A stretch of 64,000 bases of DNA, from positions 76,730,643 through 76,794,642 of the forward strand of contig CM049307.1 of NCBI GenBank assembly GCA_026874595.1, given 5' to 3'. The notes beneath the pieces were generated by a model that saw nothing but the letters and a program-made list of their open reading frames with translations, searched no databases and had not been told where the DNA came from. Numbering within the stretch: position 1 is the first letter of the stretch; each line of letters opens with the position of its first letter. Below, one piece after another: positions 12,767-26,034 of the stretch. The position numbers and the translations under genes were made by a program. The stretch is from Sipunculus nudus. Lineage: Eukaryota; Annelida; Sipuncula; Golfingiida; Sipunculidae.

Positions 12767-13310
12767 TCAGGTGACTTGGAAAACATTCACAAAAGGAATT
12801 TTATCAATGCCAAATTTTGTAGGTGGTAACCCAGTTCAACTTAAGCCTATCTCGGAGGATATGGATAACAGAGACCTAATTTTAGGTTTCCATGAAGATT
12901 TTTCATGGCCCTTCCTGGATGTCAAGTTAGAAGTTTATTGGTGTAATAGTTACAACTTGTGCCCTGTTAACAGATGACCACGTCTTTGAAAGTCTCAAAA
13001 TCAGAGCAAAAATTGGTGAAAATTCAAAAAAAAAAAACTCGCCAGCAGTCTGCAGGAACTAATGGAAGACTCCATGATCAAAATGCATGCAAGAATCATG
13101 GTGTTCAATGCATTAGTTGTTCAGATACTGGAGCTTTTGTATTAAATTTTCAATCATTTTGGGGGTACTTCTGATCCTCATAGCTTGGAGGATTTGGGTA
13201 ACAGAGACCTAATTTCAGGTTTCTCATGGATCTCCCTGGATGTCAGGTTAGAAGATTCTAGATCCAGTGATTAGGATTTGTGCCCTGTTAACAGAAGACC
13301 ACATGATTTT
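12767..13310 (+). repeat. Dispersed repeat family G (diverged units)
   Basis: Two units contain the family G phrases GATATGGATAACAGAGACCTAATTT / GGTAACAGAGACCTAATTTC (abbreviated here to their shared GAGACCTAATTT core), GGTTTCCATG or GGTTTCTCATGG, and TTGTGCCCTGTTAACAG. The same order of phrases recurs at 14.1-15.0, 49.8-50.8 and 55.9-56.8 kb. Weak ORFs through it have no recognisable content. Confidence 0.7.
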
Positions 13311-14112
13311 TTAAGATCTCAAAGCAGAGAAAAAAATGTGTAAAATTAAAAAAAGGCCTACAGCCCTAATGCGAACCTGTTCAAAGTTTGGGAGTATGAA
13401 TGGAGGTTTATTTAACAATTTAATATTGATCCTTTTATGTCCTGCATATCTACCTTCGTCATTATGATTTCAGCAAAATGGAAGTATCAGACCTGTAAGT
13501 TTCGGACTAGGACATTTTAAAACTAGGATGTATCAGTTAGGATATTTCGGATATGTTCTTTATGTCAGAGAGGATTACGGGGACAGATGAACCGACCATT
13601 TGGCAGTATGGTATCGGAGAAGAACATTTAAAATTTTTTTTAGCTTTTTCCCAATAAAATCTTAATAAATGCAGTTAGCCAAGAAATAAGCAAATCAGAT
13701 TTTTTTAGATGACTAATTTTTTGCAAAAAAATGGTCGATACTAACTCATGCCCTTTTTGATATAGCTATGACGCCATACCTCGCATTAGCTCACAGATTC
13801 GCTAAAATGCAAACCAAGTTTTTTCAAACAGTAGAAAGATATAGTTTCATAAGTTCTATTCTGGGCATTCTGCGTCTAAACGATGTGACAAATTGTCTAA
13901 AAACCAGACAGAGCCAGGTCAGAGTGACCTCTTGACTTAGCATGTTGAAACTCAGCATGTTGTCAAATCTGTTTTCAAACACTGAAAGCCTTTTTCAATT
14001 GGCTACACTGCGTTTTTAATGCTGCATTTACACAATCTCTTCTTATAAAACTGGCAGAACCCTACCATAGAATAATTCTTGTAAAGTTTGAACCAATCAG
14101 CCTAACAATTTC

Positions 14113-15057
14113 ATCATAAAACATTGTATAAGCTAGAAGAGTCTAAAATTACATTTTTGCTTATGAACAAGTTGCCCATGGGCCATGAAGCTCAGCTTAT
14201 TTTGACTGGGTGCTCATGTTATATATTGTCATGTTTTCAGCCCGTAGGTCACTAAATATAGGTCACCGTTGTCCTAATTTCAGGTTTCCAAGAAGATTTG
14301 CCCAGGACCTCCCGGGATATACAGTTAGAAGTTTTTAGTCTAAAGGTTACGATTTGTGCCCTGTTAACGGACGGACGGGCGGACAACCGGACGGACGCCG
14401 GACAAAGGGTAATCATAAAACATTGTATAAGCTAGAAGAGTCTAAAATTACATTTTTGCTTGTACACAAGTGGCCCATGGGCCATGACGCTCAGCTTATT
14501 TTGACTGGGTGCTCATGTTTTATATTGTCATGTTTTCAGCCCGTAGGTCACAAAATATAAGTCACCATGACCTAATTTCAAGTTTCCAAGAAGATTTGCC
14601 CAGGACCTCCCTGGATGTACAGTAGGAAGTTTCTCGTCTAAAGGTTACGATTTGTGCCCTGTTAACGGCCGGACGGCCGAACAGCCGGACAACCGGACGG
14701 ACGCCTGACAAAGGGTAATCATAAAACATTGTATAAGGTAGAAGAGTCTAAAATTACATTTTTGCTTGTACACAAGTGGCCCATGGGCCATGACGCTCAG
14801 CTTATTTTGACTGGGTGCTCATGTTTTTATATTGTAATGTTTTCAGCCTGTAGGTCACAAAATATAGGTCACCATGAACTAATTTCAAGTTTCCAAGAAG
14901 ATTTGCAAGGACCTCCCTGGATGTACAGTAAGAAGTTTCTAGTCTAAAGGTTACGATTTGTGCCCTGTTAACGGCCGGACGGCCGGACAGCCGGACAACC
15001 GGACGGACGCCTGACAAAGGGTGATTGCTTTAGCTCAGATGACTTACAGTCAGCTGA
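14113..15057 (+). repeat. Family G: three tandem ~300-bp units with terminal hairpin
   Basis: Units start at 14113, 14412 and 14718 with ATCATAAAACATTGTATAAG. Each contains CCCATGGGCCATGA, a TAGGTCACCATGACCTAATT-type palindrome, TTGTGCCCTGTTAACGG, and a variable block of CCGGACGGACG units, ending in GACAAAGGGT. After the third unit comes GCTCAGATGACTTACAGTCAGCTGAG, whose halves can pair as a hairpin; the same hairpin closes other family members. Units 2 and 3 are closer to each other than to unit 1. ORFs crossing the units are repeat artefacts. Confidence 0.9.
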
Positions 15058-16182
15058 GGTATAAAATACATTATAACAGAGTTCATTTGGAAACTCGTTG
15101 AAAATGATGGGGTTCTCTCTGAATTAAGATTGATCGGTCATTTGGTACTAACAAGTAGTAGCTACTTTTGCATGAAGGTTGTTAACCTTGTGAAAAAAAT
15201 GTCACCATTTGTATATATTTTTAAATATACGTACCGCGATTTTCCGAAAATTTGCTAATACACTGTTGTGCGTCAAAGAAGTGTTGTCATTGTCTTTATA
15301 TGGTTTCGATGAACCACTGGCGATCGTGTGCCTTTAACTGACAGAAAACGAAATATCAGGCATTCCATCTGGTTGAATATCCATATGGACTTCCACACAC
15401 ACGTTTTGATCGATCCTTTCCGTATTATTTAACTACATGTGAGTTAATTTGCATTATCGGCATTAATCTGCATTATCGGCATTATCAGCCCAGTGCACCT
15501 GAATTAAGAGAAGTTTGATATATCTGCCTGATATTTTGGCCTGTCCATGCATCTTTGATGGCTTTCTTGCACACCCTTCAATGATTTTTACACAATGCAC
15601 GTACCTGCTTTTTCTGAGGAGGGATTTGTTATATCAGCCTGAATTGTTTATATCTATAGGAAAGTCCGCGGTGACGTCACAGCCCCCACCGCCTGCCGTT
15701 AGCTGCAGGCTTGTAGGCAAGACACTGAGCTGCAGACCCAGCCTACCATGTTTGCTGTATAGTGTAATTTTAAAGCTACACGCTGTAGTTTGCTAGGTTG
15801 ACCGAGCTGAGAGGATCCTAATCGAGATCTCATTTTTAAGTAATCTTCCACGAAATTATGTCCAATAAGAGACGCACTCGATCTAAATGTAGCGTTTCCT
15901 GGCATCTGTTGAAGAGACTATCATCAGGTTAACTTAAATCACCAATATCCAAACAGATGGCGCTTCTGGAGGGGATTTCCCAGACTGATGTCTGTCTTTA
16001 CCTGCACATCGTGATTTCGACAGTGGAATTGATCACCTCTTTTCGACACGAGTCACATACGTCCGCATGTGTCAAGGTTTATGTTAGAAGATATTACACA
16101 CTTAGGTGATCTGTAAACTGTAGATCAAACATTGACGTTGAATGGTTGGTTTGGGGGGGGGGTATACCTGATTATGTTTATA

Positions 16183-16188
<6 letters not shown>
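15058..16188. other. Non-coding stretch, no gene recognised
   Basis: Contains a 93-codon ORF at 15515-15796 without domain features. Its first part resembles the repeat phrases at 58.4 kb (CATGCATCTTTGATGGCTTTCTTG). It is therefore probably repeat DNA. Confidence 0.4.

Positions 16189-16234
<46 letters not shown>
16189..16234. repeat. (TA)n microsatellite
   Basis: About 23 TA repeats. Confidence 0.95.
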
Positions 16235-16235
<1 letters not shown>

Positions 16236-19200
16236 CTAGAGCTAATTCAGCATTCGAAAATACACCAAAGCGCCATTTAAGACAATAGATTTTTTTTGGT
16301 TAAAACAGTACTTTTTTTATTATTAAACTTGGTATTAAAATGAAATGAAATAGAAAGTGGCATTTCACAAACATGAACAAAATTAATAAAAAAATCCTAA
16401 AGACCGATTGTTTTAGCGTAGTCTTAACGTGACTAAAAAGCGCATTGACACTTTATATGTTACCCTCCCCCCCCCCGGGTAAACAGTTAGGGTGAAGTTG
16501 GTATATCCCCCTCCCCTACTTTTTGACGCCCATGAATTAACAGAAAATACATAACATCTATATTTTGATATAAGTTTTATAATATCTATCAAGGATAAGG
16601 CTGTATGGATTGTTACTTGCCAGACAGAAATTTACATACGCTTTGTAATTCAAAATTTACTGATCTCGATTTAATGACCGTTTCACGTGTTATGCAATTC
16701 TGCATTCCACACCATATATTCAACTGCATTTTGACAGATATGCGTAGTGATAGTGATGAGCGGCCTTGCTTTCACCGACAGACTGTTTTCTCCTAGAGAA
16801 CAGGCTATTGAGGCAAAGAGCGCCGAGAATACATCTTCACACGGAAGTCCGGTCGACCAGGCAAAGCGCGCCATAACCAAATTGTATCAGAAACAGTTTT
16901 ATACCATACAATTCGCATTTTCATATAAAACATGCAAACAAGAAAATAATTGATTTTTTGTTAAAGTTATTTCATACAAGATATATTCATATAGGTATTA
17001 AATTTGATGGCAATATTTGTACAGAATGACTTCTTCTGAATGAAATCTTAGTTATATTGAGATGGCACAAAAGGTCAGCAGTCATTAATTTTTGCCCCAC
17101 TCACCCTCCCCAAGTCAAGTTCTCAAATGTGTCTACCACAGTTCTGGAAAAATATTGATACATTCGATCCTCATAACAAGCTGCATGGTGACAGGGATAT
17201 ATGTTGGAATAATTGAGATTTTTAATTTTTCTTAATCAGTGACCAAAGTGTGAGAAAGAACGAACAAACGTAAAACATACAGGTGGCGCAACAATATGCG
17301 TTTTACTGCGCTTGGTATAACATACCCACTTTCGTGCGAATACGACCACCCACTCCTGAGCTGCTAATAAAACAGACGACTATACCGACAGAGGGCGCAC
17401 TGACGCCGCGCCATGGATATCACTGACTATGGGCTTAAAGTGGAGTACATTTATATCTCACTGGGGGAATAAAATTGTGCTTAGGGTATCTTTTTGTGTA
17501 CCTGATTTTTTAGAATAGAATGAACTTATTCATGAAAAGGCCATTGTGTACCTGACATTTACGCCAAGGACGGACCTGTCTTGGTAATACAGGAAGGGAA
17601 CAGATAAGTCCAGGCTGGCTGATCATAAAAGATTATAAAGGCAGTATTTTTAAAAGAAAGAAAAGAGCTCCTCATTTCCGGGGAAGGGGGGGGGGGGGGG
17701 GGTACAAGCGATATCTAGCGGTTGAAACTTAAATATCAAGTTACCGTTCTCTGTCAGCAGGAATATGTATACAACTTGTCAGCTTTAGTCCTGCTCCCAA
17801 ACCCATCTTTTTTGTAAAAAAAAGCAAGATAACGCCAAAAATTACCCTAATTATCAATATTGCTTTATTTATTAATTATTAATTTATTATTTCATTAAAT
17901 TTATTTCACTTTCTTAGATCTTGGGTTGATTCCATTCTTATTTCAAATAGAAAAAAAAATCCTTATTAATGTATGATAATTATCCTTCTGTTAAATACAT
18001 ATACTTTTAAATGATGCGGGAACTTAGTTATGTTGTAAAATGTGATGCTGATCATGAAATGTCAAGACGTGAAAATCTTTGGTAATGTGACGTTTAACGA
18101 AATCTCATGTGGCATCTTACGTAATATTATGTTATGTCGTAAATTGTGATAATCTTATAAAATATGGTGGAGATAATCTTTTTTATATGATGTTCGAATC
18201 TGACGTGATTCCCCAAGCAAATTAAAAGTTTGTGTCATATGAGCGACAAATACGCCATCTTGAAGACCGAAAAAGGTAAACACCAAAACCATGGAACTCT
18301 AAGGATCTTGCTTAATATCCAAACACGGTGTCTACTATTCTGAGAGTCATACAACGATCCATGCTTTATAGCACTCCGGATTTAAAACTTTTCTCGGCGT
18401 GACTGGTGAATTTGTTTATGGAAGGATCGGCAATGACCAAACGTGATAAAAAAAAAAAACATTTTGGGACCGAGCAGTGAGATTTAAATTTGGAATTTTG
18501 ATCTGAGCTCGAATCCAGCTAAAGCTGTCCAATTTTCCGTATAAGCACTCTAGAATATGTCAATTCGCCCCTGTATTAAAATACTTTAAATACATTAAAT
18601 AATTCAGAAATTTCGAGATTTTTCTTTTTTTGCGGGGGGGGGGGGCAACCAATGTACCTGAAAATCATGATATCCAATCAATAGGGCACAAGATGTTCTT
18701 GCTTTAATTTCATATTCATGACTGAACAAGCCAGCATGATTATATATGTTACTAAGAGCCCGCTTTTCGAATGTGATTGGAGCGTCTTTGCCAGCTAAGT
18801 TAATGAGAGCTTTGACAGGTGAATAAAGTTACGGAGATATATATGACCGATTCACAACGATAATCAGACAAGCACTCAGAGCGTCTACCCCGAGACGTGA
18901 TGGATATATCATGTATTTGTCTACTTTAAGTAGGTAAGATCTTATTATGTTATTTTTCAATCGCTTGTTTCCACACCCTATATTTCCTTAGTGAAAGAGA
19001 ATTTTATTTTAATTTCAAATAATTTCGTGTAAACAAGGGCAATTTCCTTAGTTTTTTTATGTTATGCCATGGAACTGCCGTTTGGCATCGGTCATATTGC
19101 TCAAAATGAAGATGGATTTTTCATGTTTTTTTTGGACTGAAGTCTATTCCAAGGCCTGTGGATTTATGTTCATCGAACGATAATTGGATTTCATTCATTG

Positions 19201-19907
19201 AGTAATAGTTGGATTTTATCTAAATGGAATTTAATTGAATAAATTAAGGAGAACTAAATACGTTACTCAACGACAGGTTGACTTGCTCTCGTCTGACATT
19301 GCGTGAATAAAGATAATATCTTAACTTTATTACTGCTGTTCAGAATTTCATTGAAATGTACCCCTAAATTTTCTACCTTTCAAACCTAAACATTTCAAAC
19401 AGACAGAACTCCAACATGTCTTTCGATAGAGGTTAAATCCAAAATGTATCAAATCCTTCCAACAAGGGTCACAAGTCCTACCATTTCAGCTAATCAAATC
19501 AGCTGGCGCTGGAATTAACTAAAACTGACATCTGACTATTTTGATGTTTTTGAATTATTTGTATTCCAGGAATACAGATAACATTCAGTTCAGTGATTGT
19601 CCTGTACTAGAATGTTGTGAAACTAAAAAATATATATATTTATTTGTAATGTTAATTGATGTTAATGCGGTCCCAGCAGAGCTGAAGGGACTGTTGTACC
19701 AACATAGAATTGCGGCGGGAGACTTAATAAAAAAAAGTGACTTTGCGGATATCTCTGAAATATACATCCCGATTCAAAGTGCCTGATGAAGTTGATATTC
19801 TAAATATATCAGCCATGTCATTACTTGTCTATCATAAATAGTATACCCATCCCCATTCAACATGAGACATGATTTTTGAGCAAGATTATATTGATTAGTA
19901 TACTTAA
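16235..19907. other. Non-coding stretch, no gene recognised
   Basis: AT-rich DNA with G-runs (17688-17701, 18634-18644). It lies upstream of the receptor exon at 21.1 kb and could hold that gene's 5' exon(s). A possible 5' exon ending at the strong-looking donor GTAAGA (about 18935) is the only candidate I noticed, and it is not supported further. Confidence 0.35.
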
Positions 19908-20060
19908 AACGGCTTCTGTGGTCTACCGGTAGAGGGATGAACCCATAGCCGAGTTCGAATCTCAGCCGAGATGGTGAGATTTTTAACGGTCTGTCCGCTA
20001 AGGGTGAGCACTCTGCAAGTTTTAGGGGAAGATTACACACCCAGGGCCCGCAAGTGCAAC
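19908..20060 (+). repeat. tRNA-derived SINE candidate
   Basis: TGTGGTCTACCGGTAGAGG resembles a tRNA box A. About 30 bp later GAGTTCGAATCTC matches box B (GTTCGANNC), which is tRNA-like spacing for RNA polymerase III promoter elements. The acceptor stem does not close, so it is not a functional tRNA gene. A non-tRNA tail follows (GGTGAGCACTCTGCAAG and beyond). Only one copy was found in the window, so the SINE assignment rests on the internal promoter alone. Confidence 0.45.
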
Positions 20061-21085
20061 GTGCTGCTGCCCTGTCATACAGTCCGAAATCGGAATGGAA
20101 TTCTTCAGGTGTGCATACTAAGCATTAAAATTAAGGCGAATACCTCTAACAAATATTTAAAAAATATACCTAAAACGTTCACATTTAGATATTAAGTATT
20201 TTCGACTGATTCATATTACAGATAATATTTATGTGAAAGAAGCAAACACACTTCTGAACATGTTTCACTTCATCATTCGAATAAGCCCCTCACAGTATGA
20301 CATCTGCCAAATAATGTTATCCTCTACAGTGCCAAAAAAATAATCAACATATAGCATAAACTATTCTGAGGTGGAAAAAGGGAAATCTGTTAAAATCTTT
20401 TATTTGTGGTTTACAAGAAAAAAAATGTGACATTATCCCACATGAGTTAAAACCTTTCATGGCATGAAATCTGTCTTATAATGTTTATGATTATCAAAAA
20501 ATGTATTTAAACAAAATATAGCATGTACAATAATGAGGTATAATAAGGCCAATTTGTGAAATCATAGTATCTGTCTGAAAAAAAAAATTACAAGTATTCT
20601 GCATGACATCGAGATATCGGCCAAGTCGAGCTTATTATGTTGACATGATACCCAATGTATTGTCTTATTGCAAATAAAAGTGTGAACAGCCTGGTTGTGT
20701 AAATAAATTGTACGTATGGTATTTGCGTATAACCACGTAGTCCTGATCCTTATTTTGTCCAACTTGCCTAATCTTTTATGCAACTGTATTTATTTAATAT
20801 TCTTGGTTGTGTGTATAAATGTTGTGGATCTTTGTATAATTATCTTTTGTTAACTGTTTTACATCTAGGGTCTCCATTGGTGCATTCGAGCCATAACGTT
20901 ACAAAATAAATACAAGATTACACATGATTAAGTTTTCTGTTCACGGTATCCAGTGTTGCGACTGAGGAAGAATTAAGAATAATACATGATGAACAGCCAC
21001 ATGATGTAACAATTGAATGAAAGCCTTCTTCATAGTGCTGTTAATAAGATTAAAATGTACAATATAAATACATATTTCTCTTCAG
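20061..21085. other. Presumed intron upstream of the receptor exon
   Basis: AT-rich with no recognised exon. It ends in the acceptor TTTCTCTTCAG at 21075-21085, immediately before the open frame of the receptor. Confidence 0.5.
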
Positions 21086-22109
21086 GGGCCTTCAAAGAAG
21101 TGCTGGCTTGGAGTATGTTGGTGTCAATGAAAATTTCACTATAAATCCAAGCACCATTCAGTATGATCCGCAGACCAAACAACCCTTCCTCGTTACGCAT
21201 GGAGTCACGGGGGTCGCTTTTGATGTTTCGCCGTCAACCTTTGTTGGTGTCCATGGCATCAAGATAGAGGACACTTTACAAATCGTCACAACAACCTTAA
21301 GGTGTGCTTCGCTTCCCCTAAACCTGCTCGCTATATTGGTAATATGTCTAACAAGCATGATCTCAAAAGCGGTATCAATATACTATATTGCTTTGTCTGT
21401 GTGTCTGATATTACGCAGTGCTAACCATCTGGTTTTAATTGAGTATGGCTATGTATTTACCCAACCAGGGCATATTTGCCCCTGGTTTCTGCTTACATCT
21501 GCATTTTCCAATGACTGCGTCATCTTTTTTATCACGGCTATAGCATGTATGCAACTTGGAGCAATGGCTGTGCCATTTTCGGCAGCTAGACTTTGGTCAC
21601 GTAAGAGGATTGCAATATCTACCGCTTTTATCATTACTTTCAATCTAATTGTCGGTGCCGTTATTCTTACACTACATGATTACAAGAGTGAGAAGTGTAC
21701 ACGGTTTGCTGTGCGTGTAGCTATGATAATCATTGCCGCTTTTTATTTTATAGGTACGGTAACCTTGATAGGTTGTAACACTGCGATTCTGATCTTTCTT
21801 GTTAATGCCAAAAAGGCAAGGCCGGGGTCGTCATGTAATACAGATTGGCAAAGCGTCATTTCCCGATTTAAAGTAACAGCATTCGTCACTACTACTATGT
21901 TTATTGTTTGCCATGTTCCTATGGTGGTGGGTCGATTTATAAGTATAGTGTTTCAAGATTTTGTTCAATCCCGGCAAACACTTATGTTGTTAGAAATGCT
22001 CTTGTCATTTTATGACATAATCCCGTTTTCCACATTCATATTAACAAACAGCAAAACCAGGGACGAATTGTATCAAAGACTGAAATGTAATGGTGATTCT
22101 TCAGATTGA
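21086..22109 (+). CDS. Divergent rhodopsin-like GPCR, terminal exon
   Basis: A single open exon of about 340 codons follows the acceptor TTTCTCTTCAG and ends in TGA at 22107-22109. Numbering from the TTG at 21108, seven hydrophobic segments are visible at about 64-86, 92-112, 126-150, 168-188, 204-230, 254-278 and 290-313. Cys124 (before TM3) and Cys197 (second extracellular loop) are placed for the usual disulfide. The N-terminus has a possible N-glycosylation site (NFT). The last segment ends IPFSTFILTNSKTRDEL, as in peptide receptors such as FMRFamide/myosuppressin-like ones, but NPxxY is replaced by IPFST. The DRY motif after TM3 is replaced by AARLW. The first in-frame Met is residue 84, inside TM1, so translation must begin in an upstream exon; TTG is not a credible start. 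Ligand unknown; plasma-membrane signalling is inferred from the fold. Confidence 0.85.
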
Positions 22110-23910
22110 GTTTCTAATATTTAAATGTGATTGTTCACTTTCATGTATTAAAGATTCATAAATTAATATTACTAAGTGGATGTGTACAAATGTATAAACG
22201 TAAAAAATAATATGTTTATACGTAAGCTTAGGTTATCGTAAAATATTACTGATATGTTACATATAACTGTATGCATATTCATACACTTCACCCATCGTTA
22301 TTTATTGTTTTATATTACTGGCCGTATACTATATAAAAAAATTGATAAAGCCGGAGTCACACTTTCAATTTATACTCTTTTATAGAACGTTTACCTGATG
22401 TAAAGTAAAAGAATTTAATGCAAGTCTCTGCTAATGTATAAATATACAAACATGATATTTCTGCAATGCACGTTGTTACTATATATCACTGGTATGTGCA
22501 CGTATACTCTGTAAACAATGCAAACAAATTTCCCTGATCATATGTTATTGAAATAACTTCATTGGCAAGCGCAGTAAAGAATTGTTTTGAAAGATGAGAA
22601 TTTAAGTTTATTGACTGATAATATTAGAATATCTATTTCACTTTACAAATGTCATATCGGTCTTGATGTTGTATATTATTGATGGCAGACATTGTACGTA
22701 TATTAAGAATGCTTCATACGTGAGCGAATAATATCAATATAATACTTTATTGATGAACATTAGTAGTAATTTAAATTTATATTTAAGTGTCCCATTATAA
22801 AATGTAATGGAGTTATGTTGCATTTAAATATGTGATTAGAGTTAAAATTAATTATATAAAAATTCTCTTCTGATACACATCAGTATTTTATGTATTTTTG
22901 TTTGTTTTGTTATGTGCAATTTAAATGTGATTGTATACAGTGCCACACAAATGTGTAATATACTTATGAAATACGTGATAATAAAGCTAGAGAAATTGAT
23001 AAAAAGATTTAATTTCAGTGATTGATTTGCAAAGGAAGTCTTAATATGAGTTTTTGTGTGTGTGTTGAATTTATATCTGAAAAACTATTTTATATTTAAA
23101 TAGGTAGGGTAAAAAATTCAGAATTTTTTGCAGCCTTTTGCAGCCCGTACCGAACATTTTCATGTCTGTTTTATGAGAGAAGAATTTCCCCAATGCAAGA
23201 TATACACGTGACTCCTGTATTCGACATGATTTTTGTCGGATCCAGTTGGTATCATTCTCGCCGCTAAAGTCTATAGGCAAACAAAAAAAACCAAGCAAAA
23301 AAACTCCACCCACGACCGAAGGAGCACTGTTCCTGGAATTAAGAAAATCAGAAAAAGATACTTTTCGATGGGGGGGGGGGGGGGGTAAACCCTTTTTAGC
23401 GTTCCCCCTTATTTTGATCGCTACACCCCATTCCATAAATGAGTTTTAGAGTATTAATCTTTAGGGTATTAACCTTTTAGAGTCTTAGTTTTTATTGTAA
23501 ATTTTAATACCCTATTACATAATCCTAGATCCGCCCCTGTCTTCTAATGTCTATTATAGCAGTCATAGAGAAAACTGAATGAGAAAACTGGCCGACTGTT
23601 AAATTATCGATGAAAGCTTTAGTAAATAAATACAAGTGAATGATAATAGTTAACGGGTCTCATATGGCATTGCTTTAGTCGATAGATAACAAGTTTCTAT
23701 AACTTCTAGAAGGTCATGAGATATGAAAGATTATTTGAGAATGAAGAGTTACATATTTGACATATATAATTCATTAATATATGAATAAGCAGTTGCCTTA
23801 TTATAGTAAACAACCTGTCTGTCTGTATGTCCATTTGTTCGTATATCTAACTGTCCTTCCACAAATTCCAAATATTAATTCCTTTTGGGATTGACATTTG
23901 GATTTTAAAC
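22110..23910. other. 3' flank of the receptor gene and intergenic DNA
   Basis: Very AT-rich. Several AATAAA-like signals occur, for example ATAATAAAGC near 22978, any of which could end the receptor transcript. A poly-G tract lies at 23370-23383. A minus-strand ORF at 23071-23436 is a composition artefact of that tract. Confidence 0.4.
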
Positions 23911-23960
23911 TTGTTTTATGCATGGCCTACCACTACCGTATTGATTTTTAGGCCATGGGG

Positions 23961-24263
23961 TCATTTTATCTCCAGTAAACCAAAGGAAGGAGTGCTGCTG
24001 GGCATGTACACTTTCCGGTCAGGGCTGGCAGCTAACCAACATGCCCATGGACTAACAATAATACCACATGGCAGAAAGTTGACGGGACGCTGCAGGGCCT
24101 TCACATATCCTGCTGCCGCTTTGGGCTCATCTGCAAGGCCATCCCTCATGGCTTGAGTCTGAACACTTCTGCCTGATTTTAATAGAAATGTTAGTGTATC
24201 AAAGTGATTCTGTCTCCTTAACACAAGGTGAGCCTTTGAAGCTGTGATCCGGATTGACCTCAT
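23961..24263 (-). CDS. Unrecognised ORF, possibly repeat-derived
   Basis: A 100-codon minus-strand frame has balanced amino-acid composition and higher GC than its flanks, with phrases such as TLTFLLKSGRSVQTQAMRDG and AAAGYVKALQRPV. The coding bias seems to extend rightwards (to about 24360) without an open frame. I recognise no domain, signal peptide or membrane segment. It could be an exon of an unknown gene or a decayed transposon ORF, and I cannot decide. Confidence 0.25.
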   Translation of the reverse strand: MRSIRITASKAHLVLRRQNHFDTLTFLLKSGRSVQTQAMRDGLADEPKAAAGYVKALQRPVNFLPCGIIVSPWACWLAASPDRKVYMPSSTPSFGLLEIK

Positions 24264-24475
24264 TTGATGTCACAGACTGGTATCACTCTGCAGTCTTGTG
24301 TCCATCTCGATGTCATGAGCTCTGCAGCAGATCCTGCAGCATGACGCTCTCTGGCTGTGTTACAACAATATTAAAGTTGTTGATCATCCTGTTAACAACA
24401 GGGAGCCTTGGAAACTCCACGCCATCAAGAATCTTAAGAACAATACAGAGAGTTATACTGCTGATTTTGGTATAA

Positions 24476-26034
24476 CAGCAGAACCTTTCGGGAAGTTCCT
24501 AAATTTGATATGCACCATTGGTGTTGACCGATAATTCCTGAGGGCAGGTATAATCAGTTAATTTGGTGCAACCTGCTCCCGTGAATCTGCAAGAGGGACA
24601 TTTTATACAAGGACATGAATCTGCACAGGTAACAAACTACAAAGGCAGAACAGAGTACAGTTAAGTTGATCAACTGAAGTCAATTGTTGTCATTGTGATA
24701 AATTTTTACACATGATAAATGCTTGTTAACAGTGTTTGTTTCTTTGAATGTTAAATTGTCAATTCCAAATTTTTAGGTTCAGTTTGCTTTGCTTTTCAGA
24801 TACAATTTTTCTAATAAAGATTTGGTTTGCGTTAGCAGTAGAGTGACTGTTTGAATTGGGTTGGTAAGTTTATCCTTGAAAACCAGCTGAAAGTCAGGGA
24901 ATAGTCAGGGATGAGTCAGAGATTTTTTTTTCAGACTGCTTGCAACCCTGTGTGTAACTCACAACAGACACTTTGTGATAAGGATGGACAGGATGACGTC
25001 AAATTTAACATGTGATCATTACATATCCACATGATTTTATTGATATGGTGAATAAAACAAGGGACCTATGGGTCATGATGCTCAGCTTAAGTTGACCTTG
25101 AAGGTAAAAATCTAAAATAAAAAACAAATCGAGAAAAATCCTGAGAGGAAAAGGTAGTAGTATAAGCTAGGCACTGTTTGATATGATTGATCTGAACTGA
25201 TAACTCAGAAATAATTCTCTGTGATCTGAACGTGTGTTTTCTAATGATGAAACTGAAGCATGTGAGCAGTTTGTAAACAAAAGATCTATACTATATCACC
25301 ATTATCAGTGGCTGACTCCTTGATAAGTTAGTGACATTTCAGCAGTCGGCACGTTTATTCAATTAAATTATATATATTTTTTTATTATACCATTTTATCA
25401 GTTACATAAATTTAAACGTCCCCAGAGAGCTAGTGCAAGGACTTTATTGTGGGGGGGGGGGGGGGGGGGTAGGAGCCGCTGAATGGTGGGAGTTACAACA
25501 TCTTTGCATAAACATATGGGATATGAAATTAGATCCAACAGACGGAAAATGGACAGACGGACAGGTAGACGGACACGGCTTATCACTTTATTTCCCATTC
25601 TCCATAGGCAGAAAAATAATGAACAAAAGTTTGCATTGGATCCTCACTTTTTATTTTTATCATTTTTTTAGGTTTCATGATTTTTATTTTCATACATTTG
25701 CAATATAACATATATCTGGATATATAAATCAATTCAAAATTCTATATATCACCATCATTTTTCCCTAATTTTGTTCATATAACATCACATTATGCATACT
25801 GATGGGTTTATTTTATTCGGATCATAGCTTGGTTAAAATTATTTAATAGGAAATTAGCTTCTTTGAATGTGCCTCAATACCACAGCATGGCATAGTTTGG
25901 ATTACACTGGAGATGAAACAGCTTTACAGTTTTGGATATTCAGTTCAAACAATGACAGATATTCCATTACACTTGATGTATATTGCAAGGGTGCTCCTGA
26001 GTGATGAATTTCTTATACATATGCAGGCAATGTT
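24476..26034. other. Non-coding stretch with family G fragments
   Basis: At 25055-25100 is AACAAGGGACCTATGGGTCA, a diverged form of the family G start (CAAGTGRCCCATGGGYCATGA). GGACAGACGGACAGGTAGACGG follows at 25550-25575 after a poly-G tract (25451-25469). I read this as a broken family G copy. No gene seen. Confidence 0.45.

Noticed and set aside
19908-19980. Functional tRNA gene
   Set aside because: Boxes A and B are present, but the acceptor stem does not pair and the T stem is imperfect.
21108-21116. Receptor start at the TTG codon
   Set aside because: TTG is not a normal nuclear start, and the open frame continues upstream to a good splice acceptor at 21085.
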